Below, one piece after another: positions 34,513 through 42,911 of a stretch of 64,000 nt of DNA. The stretch is from Nonomuraea endophytica (lineage in GTDB: Bacteria; Actinomycetota; Actinomycetes; Streptosporangiales; Streptosporangiaceae), in contig NZ_JACHIN010000016.1 in assembly GCF_014203235.1 (NCBI RefSeq), forward strand, positions 124,001 to 188,000, in the 5' to 3' direction. Positions within the stretch are counted from its first letter, which is position 1. Every line of letters starts with the position of its first letter. The notes beneath the pieces are model-generated. The model was not told where the DNA came from and made no database searches. It saw nothing but the letters and a program-made list of their open reading frames with translations. The position numbers and the translations under genes were made by a program.

Positions 34513-36148
34513 CTATGAACAGGCCCACCATCGAGCTGACGGTCACCCATCCCACGGCATCCGATCCCTCGGTCAGCCAGTAGCCGCCCCCGCCCATCGC
34601 GATGAAGGCGCCGCCCGCGATCATGCTGAACCGCTCGCCGCCACGGACGAACCGCGCACCCCACCAGCAGGACGCTGCGGCGAGGAACGTCCCGCCGACC
34701 ATGACCACGTTCGCGTCCGCCGCGGGCCGGGTCTCCGCGACGATCGCGGCCACGACGGGCCCGATCGCCGTGATGCTCGCCATGAGCAGGCCCGGCTCGG
34801 GGTCCCTCCGGTCGAGCGCGTCCACCGCCAGCCCGAGCGCCGCCACCAGCGCCAGGAGGAACAGGACGATCAACAGCACGATCTGCCAGCCACCGCTGAG
34901 GCGGGCGCCGGCCAGGTAGATGACCGCGCTCAATATCCAGGCGAAGCCGAGCACGACCAGCTGCCCCGCGGCCACCGCCCGCGTCTTCGGCACCCGCACC
35001 CGCGGTACGGGCGGTACGGGCGGCGCGGGCGCTGGGGCCTCCTCCATTACCGCCTGCGCGTCCCGGATCTCCATCGCGAGGTGCGCCGCGCCGCGTACCA
35101 CGGCCAGTTCCGGCTCCTCGACCTTCAGCACCGTCACCCCCGAGCGGCGCGAGATCTGCGCGTGCACCATCGGCAACCGGCTGCTCCCGCCCACCGGGAT
35201 CACCTTGGTCACCTCGTCCCAGGCCAGCTCCTGGTCGCCGAGCAGCCGGTCGCACTCGTCCATGGTCTCGGCCAGCGGCTTGTCGAGGAGTTCGGCCAGT
35301 TCGTCGCGCGTCATGGTGAACAGGACCGGCGGGTCGAGCTCGGACAGCAGCGCCCGATGCTCCTCCCGCTGCGACAGCGCGTGCTTGATCTTCTCGCAGG
35401 TGTCCCTGAGGCCGAGCCGCCTGCGCAGCACGGGCACGTCCGGCTCGGGGTCGGCGAAGAGCGCGTCCACCTGCTCGGGGTGGCGAGCCCTGATCGCGGT
35501 GAGGATCTCCCGGTCGAAGTCGATCCCGCCCAGCGTGGGGATGCCGCCCGGCCGGCCCACGTCGCGGAAGCCCGCGTCCGTGGTGCCCTTGGTCAGGGCG
35601 CAGTCGAAGGTGCCGCCGCCCAGGTCGTAGAGCAGGATCGTCTGCTCGTCGAAGAAGCGCTGCCCGGTGACGGCGCCGCGTACCCCCGCGACGGGCTCGG
35701 ACACCAGCGTGACCGTCGCCGGGTCGAACCCCGCCAGCTCGGCGGCCTGCTTCATCAGGTCGTGGTTGCCGGCGTCCCAGCTGACCGGCACGGTGATGAC
35801 GACCGCGTCGGGCTCGCCCGGCACCGCCCGCCGCGCCTGCGCGCGCAGGTGCCGCAGGACCTCGGCGACCAGCTCGTGCACCTGGTAGCGGCGGCCGTCG
35901 AGGTGGACGGGCGCGTCGTCGCCGAAGTCACGCTTGAACTCGGTCCGGTAGTTCTGGATGTAGGCGGGCCCGAGCCGTTTCGCGGCCGTGCCCACGTACA
36001 GCTTGCCCCGGGTCGCGAGCACCGCCGTCGGGATCTCGGCCGCGCCCCGCGTCTCCGGATCGGGCACCACGACGACCCGCCCGTCCGCCAGCCCCACCAT
36101 GATCGAGGAGTTGGACGTGCCGAAGTCGATGCCGTAAACCACTCCCAC
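34463..36148 (-). CDS. Membrane-anchored Hsp70-type ATPase without substrate-binding domain
   Basis: A 561-residue protein. Residues 1-380 form an actin/Hsp70 nucleotide-binding domain: phosphate-1 GIDFGTSNSS at 6-15, phosphate-2 LLYDLGGGTFDCAL near 180, TLGGIDFDREI, and adenosine motif VIPVGGSSRLP near 335. In place of the usual peptide-binding domain there is a Pro/Val-rich linker (PAPAPPVPPVPRVRVPK) and about six membrane helices. It is the last gene of a unit with two dynamin-like GTPases and a GrpE-like protein, 17 bases after the previous stop. I infer an ATP-driven clamp working at the membrane with those GTPases. Confidence 0.88.
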   Translation of the reverse strand: MGVVYGIDFGTSNSSIMVGLADGRVVVVPDPETRGAAEIPTAVLATRGKLYVGTAAKRLGPAYIQNYRTEFKRDFGDDAPVHLDGRRYQVHELVAEVLRHLRAQARRAVPGEPDAVVITVPVSWDAGNHDLMKQAAELAGFDPATVTLVSEPVAGVRGAVTGQRFFDEQTILLYDLGGGTFDCALTKGTTDAGFRDVGRPGGIPTLGGIDFDREILTAIRARHPEQVDALFADPEPDVPVLRRRLGLRDTCEKIKHALSQREEHRALLSELDPPVLFTMTRDELAELLDKPLAETMDECDRLLGDQELAWDEVTKVIPVGGSSRLPMVHAQISRRSGVTVLKVEEPELAVVRGAAHLAMEIRDAQAVMEEAPAPAPPVPPVPRVRVPKTRAVAAGQLVVLGFAWILSAVIYLAGARLSGGWQIVLLIVLFLLALVAALGLAVDALDRRDPEPGLLMASITAIGPVVAAIVAETRPAADANVVMVGGTFLAAASCWWGARFVRGGERFSMIAGGAFIAMGGGGYWLTEGSDAVGWVTVSSMVGLFIAIAGSGGDSHTSRGSS

Positions 36149-36165
36149 CGCTGCTGATCCCTCCG

Positions 36166-37998
36166 TCAGTGGCCGAGCCGCCGCACGCGCTCGCGCGCCG
36201 CGGTCAGCTCCTCTCGCACCCGCTCGTACTGCCCCACCGTGATCGTGAGCTCCGCCATCCGCCGCTTCCGGTCCCGCGCGCTCGCCTCCCGCAGTACGGC
36301 CAGCCGTTCGATCGACCGGTCGAGCGCGTCGCGCGTCTGGCGCAGCACGTCGTCGAAGTGCTCCAGCAGGAGCGCCTTGCAGTCCTCGACCGCCTCGGCG
36401 AGGTCTTTCTCCGCCTTCGCGGCGTTCCGCTCGACCATGGGCAGCACGGCCTGGCTGAACTGCGCCGACCGCTCCAGTTTGACCTGTGTGAGCACGCGGT
36501 GCCGGTGTTCCTGCAACCCGGCCATGACGCCGAGGGCGCCGAGCGCGACCGCCGCGACCGCGCCGATCGCGATGCCGATGCCGGGAAGCAGCGCGCCGGC
36601 GCCGGTGAAGATCGCGGTCCCGACGGCGCCGGCCACGGTGACGCCGGAGTTGACCGACGACAGCCGCCCCTCCCTGGCGTGCTTGCGCAGCATGATGTCG
36701 GGGACGTCCAGCCTCGGCTGGTAGCCGGGCACCTCCGCGTTGAGCACGCCGATCGGCAGCAGGGTGGCCGCGGTGGTCTCCTCGCCGGCGCGGTCGACAG
36801 CGGCCTGGAGGTCGGCGCGGGCGGTGTCCAGGGCGTCGGCCAGTGCCCGCGTGGTGGCGTTGATGAGGCCCCCGGCGTCGTCGACGACCGCGCGTGAGTG
36901 GATGTGGCCGAGGAAGCGGTCGCGGATCGCCAGGTTGCGCGCGGCCAGCCGTTCGGCGACCGGCGCGGCGGCGGCGTCGAACGAGGCCACCAGCGCCTCG
37001 CGCCAGACGGCCCGGCTGGCCAGCAGCTCTTCGGCCCGCCTGCGGTTCCGCCGCAGCTCGGTGGCGATCCGCTCCAGTTCCTCGCCGGCCTCCAGCGCGG
37101 CCAGTTCGTTGGTGACGGGGGCCTCGGCCGCCGCCCGCACCTCGTCCAGGAGGTCGAGTGCGCGCTCCAGGTAGCCGGCGCCGCAGGTCGCGGCCAGGCG
37201 GTCGCGCAACTGCCGTTCCAGCTCCGGCAGGCCGGTCTCGCCGGGCGACTCGGCGCGGCCCTGCTGTAGCGCCCGCAGCCTGCGGTGGGCGGAGACGGGC
37301 AGCACGACGAGGTCCTCTGGAGGCCGCCCCGTCATCGCGGCGATCTTCCGGCGGGCGGCGCCGACCTCGAGGTCCGGGTCGAAGACCGACTCCGCCTTGG
37401 TGATCGCGGTGACCACGACCGGGCAGGCGGCGAACGCCTTCTCGACGTGCGCCAGTTCGTTGACGCTCAGCGTCTCCTCGCTGCTGCCGACGTAGAGGAT
37501 CGCGTCCGCCCGCGACAGGGAGGCGTAGGTGGCGTCGGTGTGGGCGTTGTTCACGCCGCCGATGCCCGGGGTGTCGATCAGGACCAGCCCGTCGCGCAGC
37601 AGTTCGGCCGGCGTTTCGACGGTGACGAGGTGGTCGACGTTCTTCTCGTCGGCGACGTGCCGGTCGAGCTCGCCGAGCGGGATCTCGCGCCGCTCGCCCG
37701 AGCTGTCCTGGACGTACGCGGCCTCCCGCGACCCCCAGCGCAGGACGGTGACGACGCAGGTGGTCACGGCGGAGTTCACCGGCAGGAGGCGCCCGCGGCC
37801 GAGCAGGGCGTTGATCAGGCTGGACTTGCCACGGCTGAACTCGCCCATGACGACGACCTGGTACGTCCCGCTCTGGACCCGCTGGACGCTCTCTTCGAGC
37901 TTGGCCCTCAGCGCCTCGGTGAGTTCCATGCCCGCGACCAGGCGCTCGTGCAGGGCGAGGACCTCGGCGCGGACACCTGCCAGTTCCTCGTGGCTCAT
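36166..37998 (-). CDS. Dynamin-like GTPase (IniA-like)
   Basis: A 610-residue bacterial dynamin-like protein. G1 is GEFSRGKSS at 52-60, G2 a Thr in NSAVTTC, G3 DTPGIGG near 145, G4 TKAE near 205. A long helical stalk follows (380-440 and 520-610), interrupted by a glycine-rich double membrane helix (GAVGTAIFTGAGALLPGIGIAIGAVAAVALGALGVMAG, near 460-500), the paddle by which such proteins insert in bilayers. Family members fuse, cut or stabilise membranes; mycobacterial IniA is the nearest well-known type. ATG at 37998 overlaps the stop of the GrpE-like gene by 4 bases. Confidence 0.9.
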   Translation of the reverse strand: MSHEELAGVRAEVLALHERLVAGMELTEALRAKLEESVQRVQSGTYQVVVMGEFSRGKSSLINALLGRGRLLPVNSAVTTCVVTVLRWGSREAAYVQDSSGERREIPLGELDRHVADEKNVDHLVTVETPAELLRDGLVLIDTPGIGGVNNAHTDATYASLSRADAILYVGSSEETLSVNELAHVEKAFAACPVVVTAITKAESVFDPDLEVGAARRKIAAMTGRPPEDLVVLPVSAHRRLRALQQGRAESPGETGLPELERQLRDRLAATCGAGYLERALDLLDEVRAAAEAPVTNELAALEAGEELERIATELRRNRRRAEELLASRAVWREALVASFDAAAAPVAERLAARNLAIRDRFLGHIHSRAVVDDAGGLINATTRALADALDTARADLQAAVDRAGEETTAATLLPIGVLNAEVPGYQPRLDVPDIMLRKHAREGRLSSVNSGVTVAGAVGTAIFTGAGALLPGIGIAIGAVAAVALGALGVMAGLQEHRHRVLTQVKLERSAQFSQAVLPMVERNAAKAEKDLAEAVEDCKALLLEHFDDVLRQTRDALDRSIERLAVLREASARDRKRRMAELTITVGQYERVREELTAARERVRRLGH

Positions 37999-38486
37999 CG
38001 CGCCGGCTCCTCGACGTAGGCCAGCACCTGCTGGGGTCGCAGGACCAGCCCGCGCCACTGGTAGCCGGGGCGGACGGTCTCGGCGATCGTGCCCGGCAGG
38101 CCGGGCTCGGCCGTGGGGCGCACGCCCACGACCTGGTGCCGCTCGGGGACCAGGTCGCCGCTGTCGTCCAGCGGCTCCACCTCGCCCTCGCGCAGCATCA
38201 GCGTGAGCTGGTCGGCGACCCAGCCGACCAGGTCGGCGGGCGATTCCGGGCCGGTGGCCAGGTCGTGGCCGCGCAGCTCGTCCAGGCGTTCGGCGAGGTC
38301 CACCAGCGCGCTCACCATGCTCGGGGGATCGTCGGCGCCTTTCGCGTGGCGGTCGAGTTCTCCGCGCGGCTCGCGTTGGGTCCGTTCGAGGGTCTCCACA
38401 TCGGCCAGCGCCTGCTCCAGCAGGGTGGCGGTGCCGAGGTCGGGTGGGTCCGGGCGGCGGCCGGCGAGGGCGGCCAGCCGTACCAT
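37995..38486 (-). CDS. GrpE-like nucleotide exchange factor
   Basis: Residues toward the C-terminus (PERHQVVGVRPT, IAETVRPGYQWRGLVLRPQQVLAYV) match the beta-wing of GrpE, which ejects ADP from Hsp70. The N-terminal half is helical, shorter than in housekeeping GrpE. From the first canonical start (ATG 38486) it has 163 residues. Upstream, 18 in-frame codons (LSRLVDPLVKPRKLAEQL) look like real protein and run back to a CTG at 38540 that overlaps the stop of the preceding GTPase gene as CTGA; no ATG, GTG or TTG exists in that interval. The gene sits between two dynamin-like GTPase genes and probably serves the nearby Hsp70. Confidence 0.75.
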   Translation of the reverse strand: MVRLAALAGRRPDPPDLGTATLLEQALADVETLERTQREPRGELDRHAKGADDPPSMVSALVDLAERLDELRGHDLATGPESPADLVGWVADQLTLMLREGEVEPLDDSGDLVPERHQVVGVRPTAEPGLPGTIAETVRPGYQWRGLVLRPQQVLAYVEEPAR

Positions 38487-38536
38487 GAGCTGCTCGGCGA
38501 GCTTGCGGGGTTTGACCAGGGGGTCTACCAGCCTGC

Positions 38537-40177
38537 TCAGCAGGTCTCTGGGTCGAGCAGGCGCTGGGCGACCTGGAGGCGATCCATGATCCGCTCGTAG
38601 CTGCGCACCATCGTGTGGGCCGTCTGCTTGTCCACCCTGCCGGTGAGGGGATCGTTCATCCGGGTGTTCCATTGGTGCGCTCGCTCCTTCGCTCGTCGCA
38701 TCATCCGGCTGACCGGCTCGTCGTCCTCGAAGCCGAGACGGGCCGCGCATGAGGTGCCCTTCTCGCCGGTGACCTGCAGGAGTTGCTCCGCCTCCGCCGG
38801 TCGCAGGCTGGTGGCGCCCTGGTAGTGGGCGGCGAGCGCGGTCAGCTCCGCGAAGCCGTGCTCGGAGCGCTGGAACCGCTCGATCCGCTTCGCCACCTCG
38901 TCGGCGGCCGTCTTGGCGGCGCTGCCCGGCGGCAGGCCCTCGCGGCAGCTCGCCAGCGCCGCCCTCACCGAGATCATGGCCTGGTCCAGTTTGATGAGCC
39001 CGGCACGGTTGCCGAAGTGCCCGCCGATCAGCCGGCGCAGCCCGCCCACCCCGCTCTCCTCGACCAGGTGGCCGGCGAGGTCTCCGGGGTCGAGGCCGTC
39101 GCGCAGCGCGCCGCACGCCAGATGCACGCCCCAGGCGCCAAGAAGCTCCACAAGCTCTTTCCGGTACGCCGGCCGCAGCGGACCGGCGGCGTCCTGGAAC
39201 TCGCGCAGGTCGCCCAGCTCGCCGGCCAGCTCGGCGGCCGGGACGGCGGCCAGCTCACGCAGCCACCCGAGATGGTGTTCCCCCATCGCCTGCGCGCCCG
39301 CGGCGACCTTCGCCGCGACCGGAACCACCAGGTAGAACAGGCGGCTCAGGTCGGTGGCGCCCCGGTAGACGTCGATGACCTGGCTCGCGCCGTCGCGCAG
39401 CGGATGGAAGGCCAGCGGGTCCCCGAACACCGGCGGCCAGCTCTGGTCGCACCTGCTGAGCACGCCGAACGCCTTGAACGGCGTCAGCATGCCGGCCCGG
39501 TCACCGAGGAAGGCGGAGACCGCGGCCACGTCCTGGTTGCTGACGTCGCGGCTGAACAGGTAGAGGACGGCGTCGGCCCGGTCGAGCTCGTCGACGCTCT
39601 CCTGGTGGAGGGTCTGCGGGTCGCGGCCCAGGAGCTCCAGCACGCCGGGGTCCTGGACGCCCATCGTGGCCAGGGTGTTGGCGGAGTCCCGGCCGTAGAC
39701 GCTGCCCAGGCCGGGGGTGTCGACGAGGTGGAAGTCGTTGAGGAAGGGGTTGGGCAGGCCGTACTCGACCTTGCGGACGCGGACGAGGTCGGCCAGGTGC
39801 GCCTCGTCGCGGACGGTCCAGCGCGCGAACATCGACGGCGCGACCTGTCGCGCCGGGCCGTCGCGGAAGTGCACGGTCAGCGTCGGGCTCGCTGCGTGGA
39901 CCAGCTCGTTCACGTTGAACGTCAGCTCCTCGCGGCCGGTCACCGCCACCTGTTCGCCGAGCAGCGCGTTGACCAGCGTGGACTTGCCGCGTTTGATCTG
40001 GCCCGCTACGGCCAGCCGCATGGGCTCGGCGAGCCGGGCCGCGGCGGTGCGCAGGGCGTCGGCCAGCGTGGAGAGTTCGGGGGTTTCGTCCGCTTGGAGC
40101 GCGCATTCGCGCAGGATCGTGCCCGCGCGCGCGACCGCGGGCACGAGCAGATGTTCGGGGGGCATCATCAGGCGCAT
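38537..40177 (-). CDS. Dynamin-like GTPase (IniC-like)
   Basis: A 546-residue dynamin-family GTPase, first gene of the unit. G1 is GQIKRGKST at 59-67, G3 VDTPGLGS near 140-147, and G4 is the unusual SRCD where TKxD is normal. No clear membrane helix is seen, unlike its partner, so the two may form a heteromeric pair as dynamin-like pairs commonly do. The C-terminal half is helical. ATG at 40177 (MRLMMPPEHL) is used; 40168 and 40165 are also in frame. The gap to the next upstream gene (40178-40238) carries the likely promoter. Confidence 0.88.
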   Translation of the reverse strand: MRLMMPPEHLLVPAVARAGTILRECALQADETPELSTLADALRTAAARLAEPMRLAVAGQIKRGKSTLVNALLGEQVAVTGREELTFNVNELVHAASPTLTVHFRDGPARQVAPSMFARWTVRDEAHLADLVRVRKVEYGLPNPFLNDFHLVDTPGLGSVYGRDSANTLATMGVQDPGVLELLGRDPQTLHQESVDELDRADAVLYLFSRDVSNQDVAAVSAFLGDRAGMLTPFKAFGVLSRCDQSWPPVFGDPLAFHPLRDGASQVIDVYRGATDLSRLFYLVVPVAAKVAAGAQAMGEHHLGWLRELAAVPAAELAGELGDLREFQDAAGPLRPAYRKELVELLGAWGVHLACGALRDGLDPGDLAGHLVEESGVGGLRRLIGGHFGNRAGLIKLDQAMISVRAALASCREGLPPGSAAKTAADEVAKRIERFQRSEHGFAELTALAAHYQGATSLRPAEAEQLLQVTGEKGTSCAARLGFEDDEPVSRMMRRAKERAHQWNTRMNDPLTGRVDKQTAHTMVRSYERIMDRLQVAQRLLDPETC

Positions 40178-40238
40178 GTTTAGCGACCGAGAGTGACTCC
40201 GTCCACCTCTCCCGTGAAAGGACACGTGAAACTAGGGG

Positions 40239-41216
40239 TTACGGTCGTCCGATCCGAAGTTCCGCGAAGACCGCCCGGTGGTCCGTGCCGGGCACGTCGA
40301 GGACCTCCACCCGGCGCACGCCGATAGAACGATCGACCAGGATGTGGTCGATCGTGATGATCGGCGGGATCGCCCGGCCGCGCGGCCATGTCGGCACCAG
40401 CCCCTTGCCCACCTGGGCGGCGGCGTCGGTATAGCCCCGGTCCAGCAGGGCGCGGAAGGCGTGGTGGTCGAGGCTGGCGTTGAAGTCGCCCGCGAGGATC
40501 CGCCCCGGCGCGGCATCGGGCAGCGCCGCCAGTGAAACGTTCCATTCGTCGTAGAGGCGGGGCAGCGGCGGATTCGGATGCACCGCCACCACCTCGACCG
40601 GCCCGGACGGCAGCGCCACCCTGGCCGCCGGCATGTTGTGCCCGACCGGAGTGAACAACCCGTCGATCTTGGTCAGTGGGTAGCGCGAGTAGATGCCACT
40701 GCCGGCCGGCCCCTCCGCCTCCTCCAGCACCGTGTACGGCAGCAGCCGCCCCAGCCCCGCCGCCTCCAGCAGGGCGACCTGGCCGGGTCGGAGCTCCAGT
40801 GCGCTGAGCACGTCCACGTCAAGGCGCGTGACCATGTCCACGACCGCCGCGGGGTCGGCCCGTCCGAACAGGTTCGACGACAGCACGCGCAGCGCGGTCC
40901 CGCCGTCCGCAGCCGGATCCGACACGACCCTGGGCACGATCACGGCGACCATCGCGGCGGCGGCGACCAGGGCGACCAGCGCGGCCAGCCGGTCGCGGAA
41001 GAACAGGACCGTCGCCGAGAGCAGCGCCAGCACCGCCCCGAAGTGGGTCAGCGTCATCAGCTGGGTGAGCGGCCAGCCCGCCTCCAGACCCGTCAGCCGG
41101 ACCAGCGCCCAGCCCGCCAGAAGCCCCGCCACCAGCCACGACATCAGGCGCGGGCGCCGCTTCTTCGTCACCGGCTCCGTGGTCGTGTCCAAGGCCACCC
41201 GCCCGTCAGTTCTCAA
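40239..41216 (-). CDS. Membrane-anchored endonuclease/exonuclease/phosphatase-fold protein
   Basis: A 325-residue EEP-superfamily hydrolase. Three N-terminal membrane helices (about 24-100) precede the catalytic domain, which shows LSSNLFGRAD, LELRPGQ (metal Glu), AVHPNPPLP, LAGDFNAS (catalytic Asp/Asn), IDHILVD and TDHRAVFAEL. Members cleave phosphodiesters or phosphomonoesters in DNA, RNA or phospholipid head groups; the exposed side of the membrane here is probably extracytoplasmic. The start may be TTG at 41216 or GTG at 41198. It is transcribed toward the dynamin operon. Confidence 0.88.
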   Translation of the reverse strand: MRTDGRVALDTTTEPVTKKRRPRLMSWLVAGLLAGWALVRLTGLEAGWPLTQLMTLTHFGAVLALLSATVLFFRDRLAALVALVAAAAMVAVIVPRVVSDPAADGGTALRVLSSNLFGRADPAAVVDMVTRLDVDVLSALELRPGQVALLEAAGLGRLLPYTVLEEAEGPAGSGIYSRYPLTKIDGLFTPVGHNMPAARVALPSGPVEVVAVHPNPPLPRLYDEWNVSLAALPDAAPGRILAGDFNASLDHHAFRALLDRGYTDAAAQVGKGLVPTWPRGRAIPPIITIDHILVDRSIGVRRVEVLDVPGTDHRAVFAELRIGRP

Positions 41217-41458
41217 GGTTTGCCTGAACCTTAAACTGTCCCGGCGCAGCAGCGCAGCCGTTGACCCGTCCCCATCCGGACATTATTTCCCGTTACACAA
41301 TTGCGATATACGGACAACCATTACTCCCTCTGAGCCCGGCGGACCCTCCGACCCCGGCCCGTCGGGCAACCCCCAATCGACCAGGCACCCGGAGGCCAGA
41401 CACCCGGGGACCGGTCGACCGAGCCGCCTCGGCCGCCGAATCGGGTGAGGAGGGTGTG

Positions 41459-41524
41459 ATGGCCGGTCCGCTCCTGCTGGGTGCCCTGGTCGTGGCTCTT
41501 TCCGTGGCGCGAAGACGGATCTAG
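41459..41524 (+). CDS. 21-residue single-helix membrane peptide upstream of slipin
   Basis: An ATG at 41459 preceded by GAGGAGG six bases away opens a 21-codon frame ending TAG at 41522-41524. The peptide begins MAGPLLLGALVVALSV and ends with four basic-flank residues (ARRRI), so it has one hydrophobic helix and a positive-inside tail. The stomatin-like gene starts 24 bases later. The excellent ribosome site argues it is translated, perhaps as a small subunit of the SPFH protein or a leader peptide. Confidence 0.55.
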   Translation: MAGPLLLGALVVALSVARRRI

Positions 41525-41548
41525 CCTCGAAGAGGAAGGGACACTGCC

Positions 41549-42493
41549 ATGGAAACCACCATCATCCTGCTGGGGCTCGCCGCGTTCATCGTCATGCTGC
41601 TCCTGGTGACCGGGTTCAGGGTCGTCAACCAGGTGGAACGCGGGGTGGTCTTCCGCCTCGGCCGGGCGCAGCCGAGGGTACGGCAGCCGGGGCTCAGGGT
41701 CCTGATCCCGCTCGTGGACAGGATGACGAAGGTCAACGTCCAGATCGTCACGATGCCCATCCCGACGCAGGAGGGCATCACCCGCGACAACGTCTCGGTC
41801 CGCGTGGACGCCGTCGTCTACTTCCGCGTCCAGGACCCGATGCGGGCCTCGATCGAGGTGCAGAACTACCTGTTCGCGATCGAGCAGGTGGCCCAGACCT
41901 CGCTGCGCAACATCATCGGCAAGAGCGAACTGGACGACCTGCTGTCCAACCGCGAGGAACTGCACCGGGGCCTGGCCCTGATGATCGACAGCCCGGCGCT
42001 GGGGTGGGGCATCCACATCGACCGGGTGGAGATCAAGGACGTTCAGCTGCCGGAGTCGATGAAGCGCTCGATGTCGCGCCAGGCCGAGGCCGAACGCGAA
42101 CGGCGGTCCCGGGTGATCGTGGCCGACGGTGAACTGCAGGCAGCCCAGAAGCTGGCCGACGCCTCGGGCATCATGTCCCAGACGCCGGGCGCGCTGCAGT
42201 TGCGCCTGCTGCAGACGGTGGTGGAGGTGGCGGCGGAGAAGAACTCCACGCTGATCATGCCGCTGCCGGTGGAACTGCTCCGCTTCTTCGACAAGGCCGC
42301 CCAGACCGCGACACCTGCGGCGCAGCAGGACACAGCCAAGGAGCCGGAGAACGCGGCCGAGGGACCCCGGGCGGTCGGCGAGAGCGAGCGGCCCGCGCTC
42401 GACGAGGGACCGCGGCGCGCGCCCGAGGCCGCGGGAACCGGCCAGCCGGACGTCGTGGCGGCGAGAACCACGTCCGACGTGAGAAGCGCCTGA
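41549..42493 (+). CDS. Stomatin-like SPFH protein (slipin)
   Basis: A 314-residue member of the slipin branch. One N-terminal membrane hairpin (residues 4-24) is followed by an SPFH domain (VNQVERGVVFRLGR... QVAQTSLRNIIGKSELDDLLSNREEL... WGIHIDRVEIKDVQLP), a coiled coil (KRSMSRQAEAERERRSRVIVADGELQAA), the oligomerisation segment and an acidic, disordered tail from about 250. Slipins form membrane rings that organise microdomains. No NfeD or htpX partner is adjacent. The kdp operon follows after 248 bases. Confidence 0.92.
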   Translation: METTIILLGLAAFIVMLLLVTGFRVVNQVERGVVFRLGRAQPRVRQPGLRVLIPLVDRMTKVNVQIVTMPIPTQEGITRDNVSVRVDAVVYFRVQDPMRASIEVQNYLFAIEQVAQTSLRNIIGKSELDDLLSNREELHRGLALMIDSPALGWGIHIDRVEIKDVQLPESMKRSMSRQAEAERERRSRVIVADGELQAAQKLADASGIMSQTPGALQLRLLQTVVEVAAEKNSTLIMPLPVELLRFFDKAAQTATPAAQQDTAKEPENAAEGPRAVGESERPALDEGPRRAPEAAGTGQPDVVAARTTSDVRSA

Positions 42494-42632
42494 CGATCGG
42501 GCGGCACCCGGATCGGCGGGGGGTGGGGGCGGAGGCCTGCCGTAACGGCGCCGTGGGGTGGTTGGCAGTAAGGGGAAGAGGCGCGGTGACGGGGGGTTAA
42601 TACGGCGTCTTGGAGCGCGGTCGTCGGGATCG

Positions 42633-42661
42633 TGTCAAAAGGCGGCTTGTGGGCGTATGGA
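42633..42661 (+). promoter_or_regulatory. Possible promoter of the kdp operon
   Basis: TGTCAA at 42633-42638, a 17-base spacer and TATGGA at 42656-42661 resemble a sigma-70-type promoter 80 bases before the first kdp start. The remainder of the 42494-42741 gap is G-rich and shows no riboswitch that I can recognise. Confidence 0.35.
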
Positions 42662-42699
42662 ACCCGTCAAGAACGGCAAAAACGCATAAATCCCCCGCT

Positions 42700-42718
42700 T
42701 TGCTTACGGAGCAAGCAA
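42700..42718. promoter_or_regulatory. Inverted repeat upstream of kdp
   Basis: TTGCTT (42700-42705), ACGGAGC, AAGCAA (42713-42718). It lies between the candidate promoter and the first start codon and is the only clear palindrome there; a KdpE site or a 5'-UTR hairpin is possible. Confidence 0.35.
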
Positions 42719-42741
42719 CTTTCCGGAGCTGAGGAGTGGGG

Positions 42742-42825
42742 ATGGCCGACGTCATCTTCGTCGCCCTGACGATCGCGTTGTTCGTGATCCTGGGGCTAGT
42801 GGTGAAGGCGGTGGAGCGCCTGTGA
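42742..42825 (+). CDS. Small membrane peptide, first gene of kdp operon
   Basis: A 27-residue peptide (starting MADVIFVALTIALFV and ending KAVERL) with one membrane helix. GAGGAG stands 5 bases before the ATG. Its TGA overlaps the GTG of kdpF. A similar peptide precedes kdpF in other actinomycetes to my recollection, but it has no established role; it may be a further accessory subunit of the KdpFABC pump. Confidence 0.75.
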   Translation: MADVIFVALTIALFVILGLVVKAVERL

Positions 42826-42911
42826 GCGCGATCAATGCCACCGGCCTTGTCGTGGCCGTCGGCCTGGTGATCTTCATGGTCGCGGCCCTGCTGTTCCCGG
42901 AGCGGTTCTAG
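42822..42911 (+). CDS. kdpF: Potassium-transporting ATPase subunit KdpF
   Basis: A 29-residue, single-helix peptide, the lipid-like stabiliser of the Kdp pump. It begins at GTG 42822 (overlapping the previous stop), carries NATGLVVAVGLVIFMVAAL and ends in the family-typical FPERF. Its TAG overlaps the GTG start of kdpA by one base. Confidence 0.9.
   Translation: MSAINATGLVVAVGLVIFMVAALLFPERF

Noticed and set aside
37995..39116. A 373-residue form of the GrpE-like protein
   Set aside because: Its first half is the antiphase reading of the dynamin gene.
42494..42741. c-di-AMP (ydaO) riboswitch upstream of kdp
   Set aside because: I could not match its conserved core; only a short inverted repeat is seen. 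A covariance search would decide.
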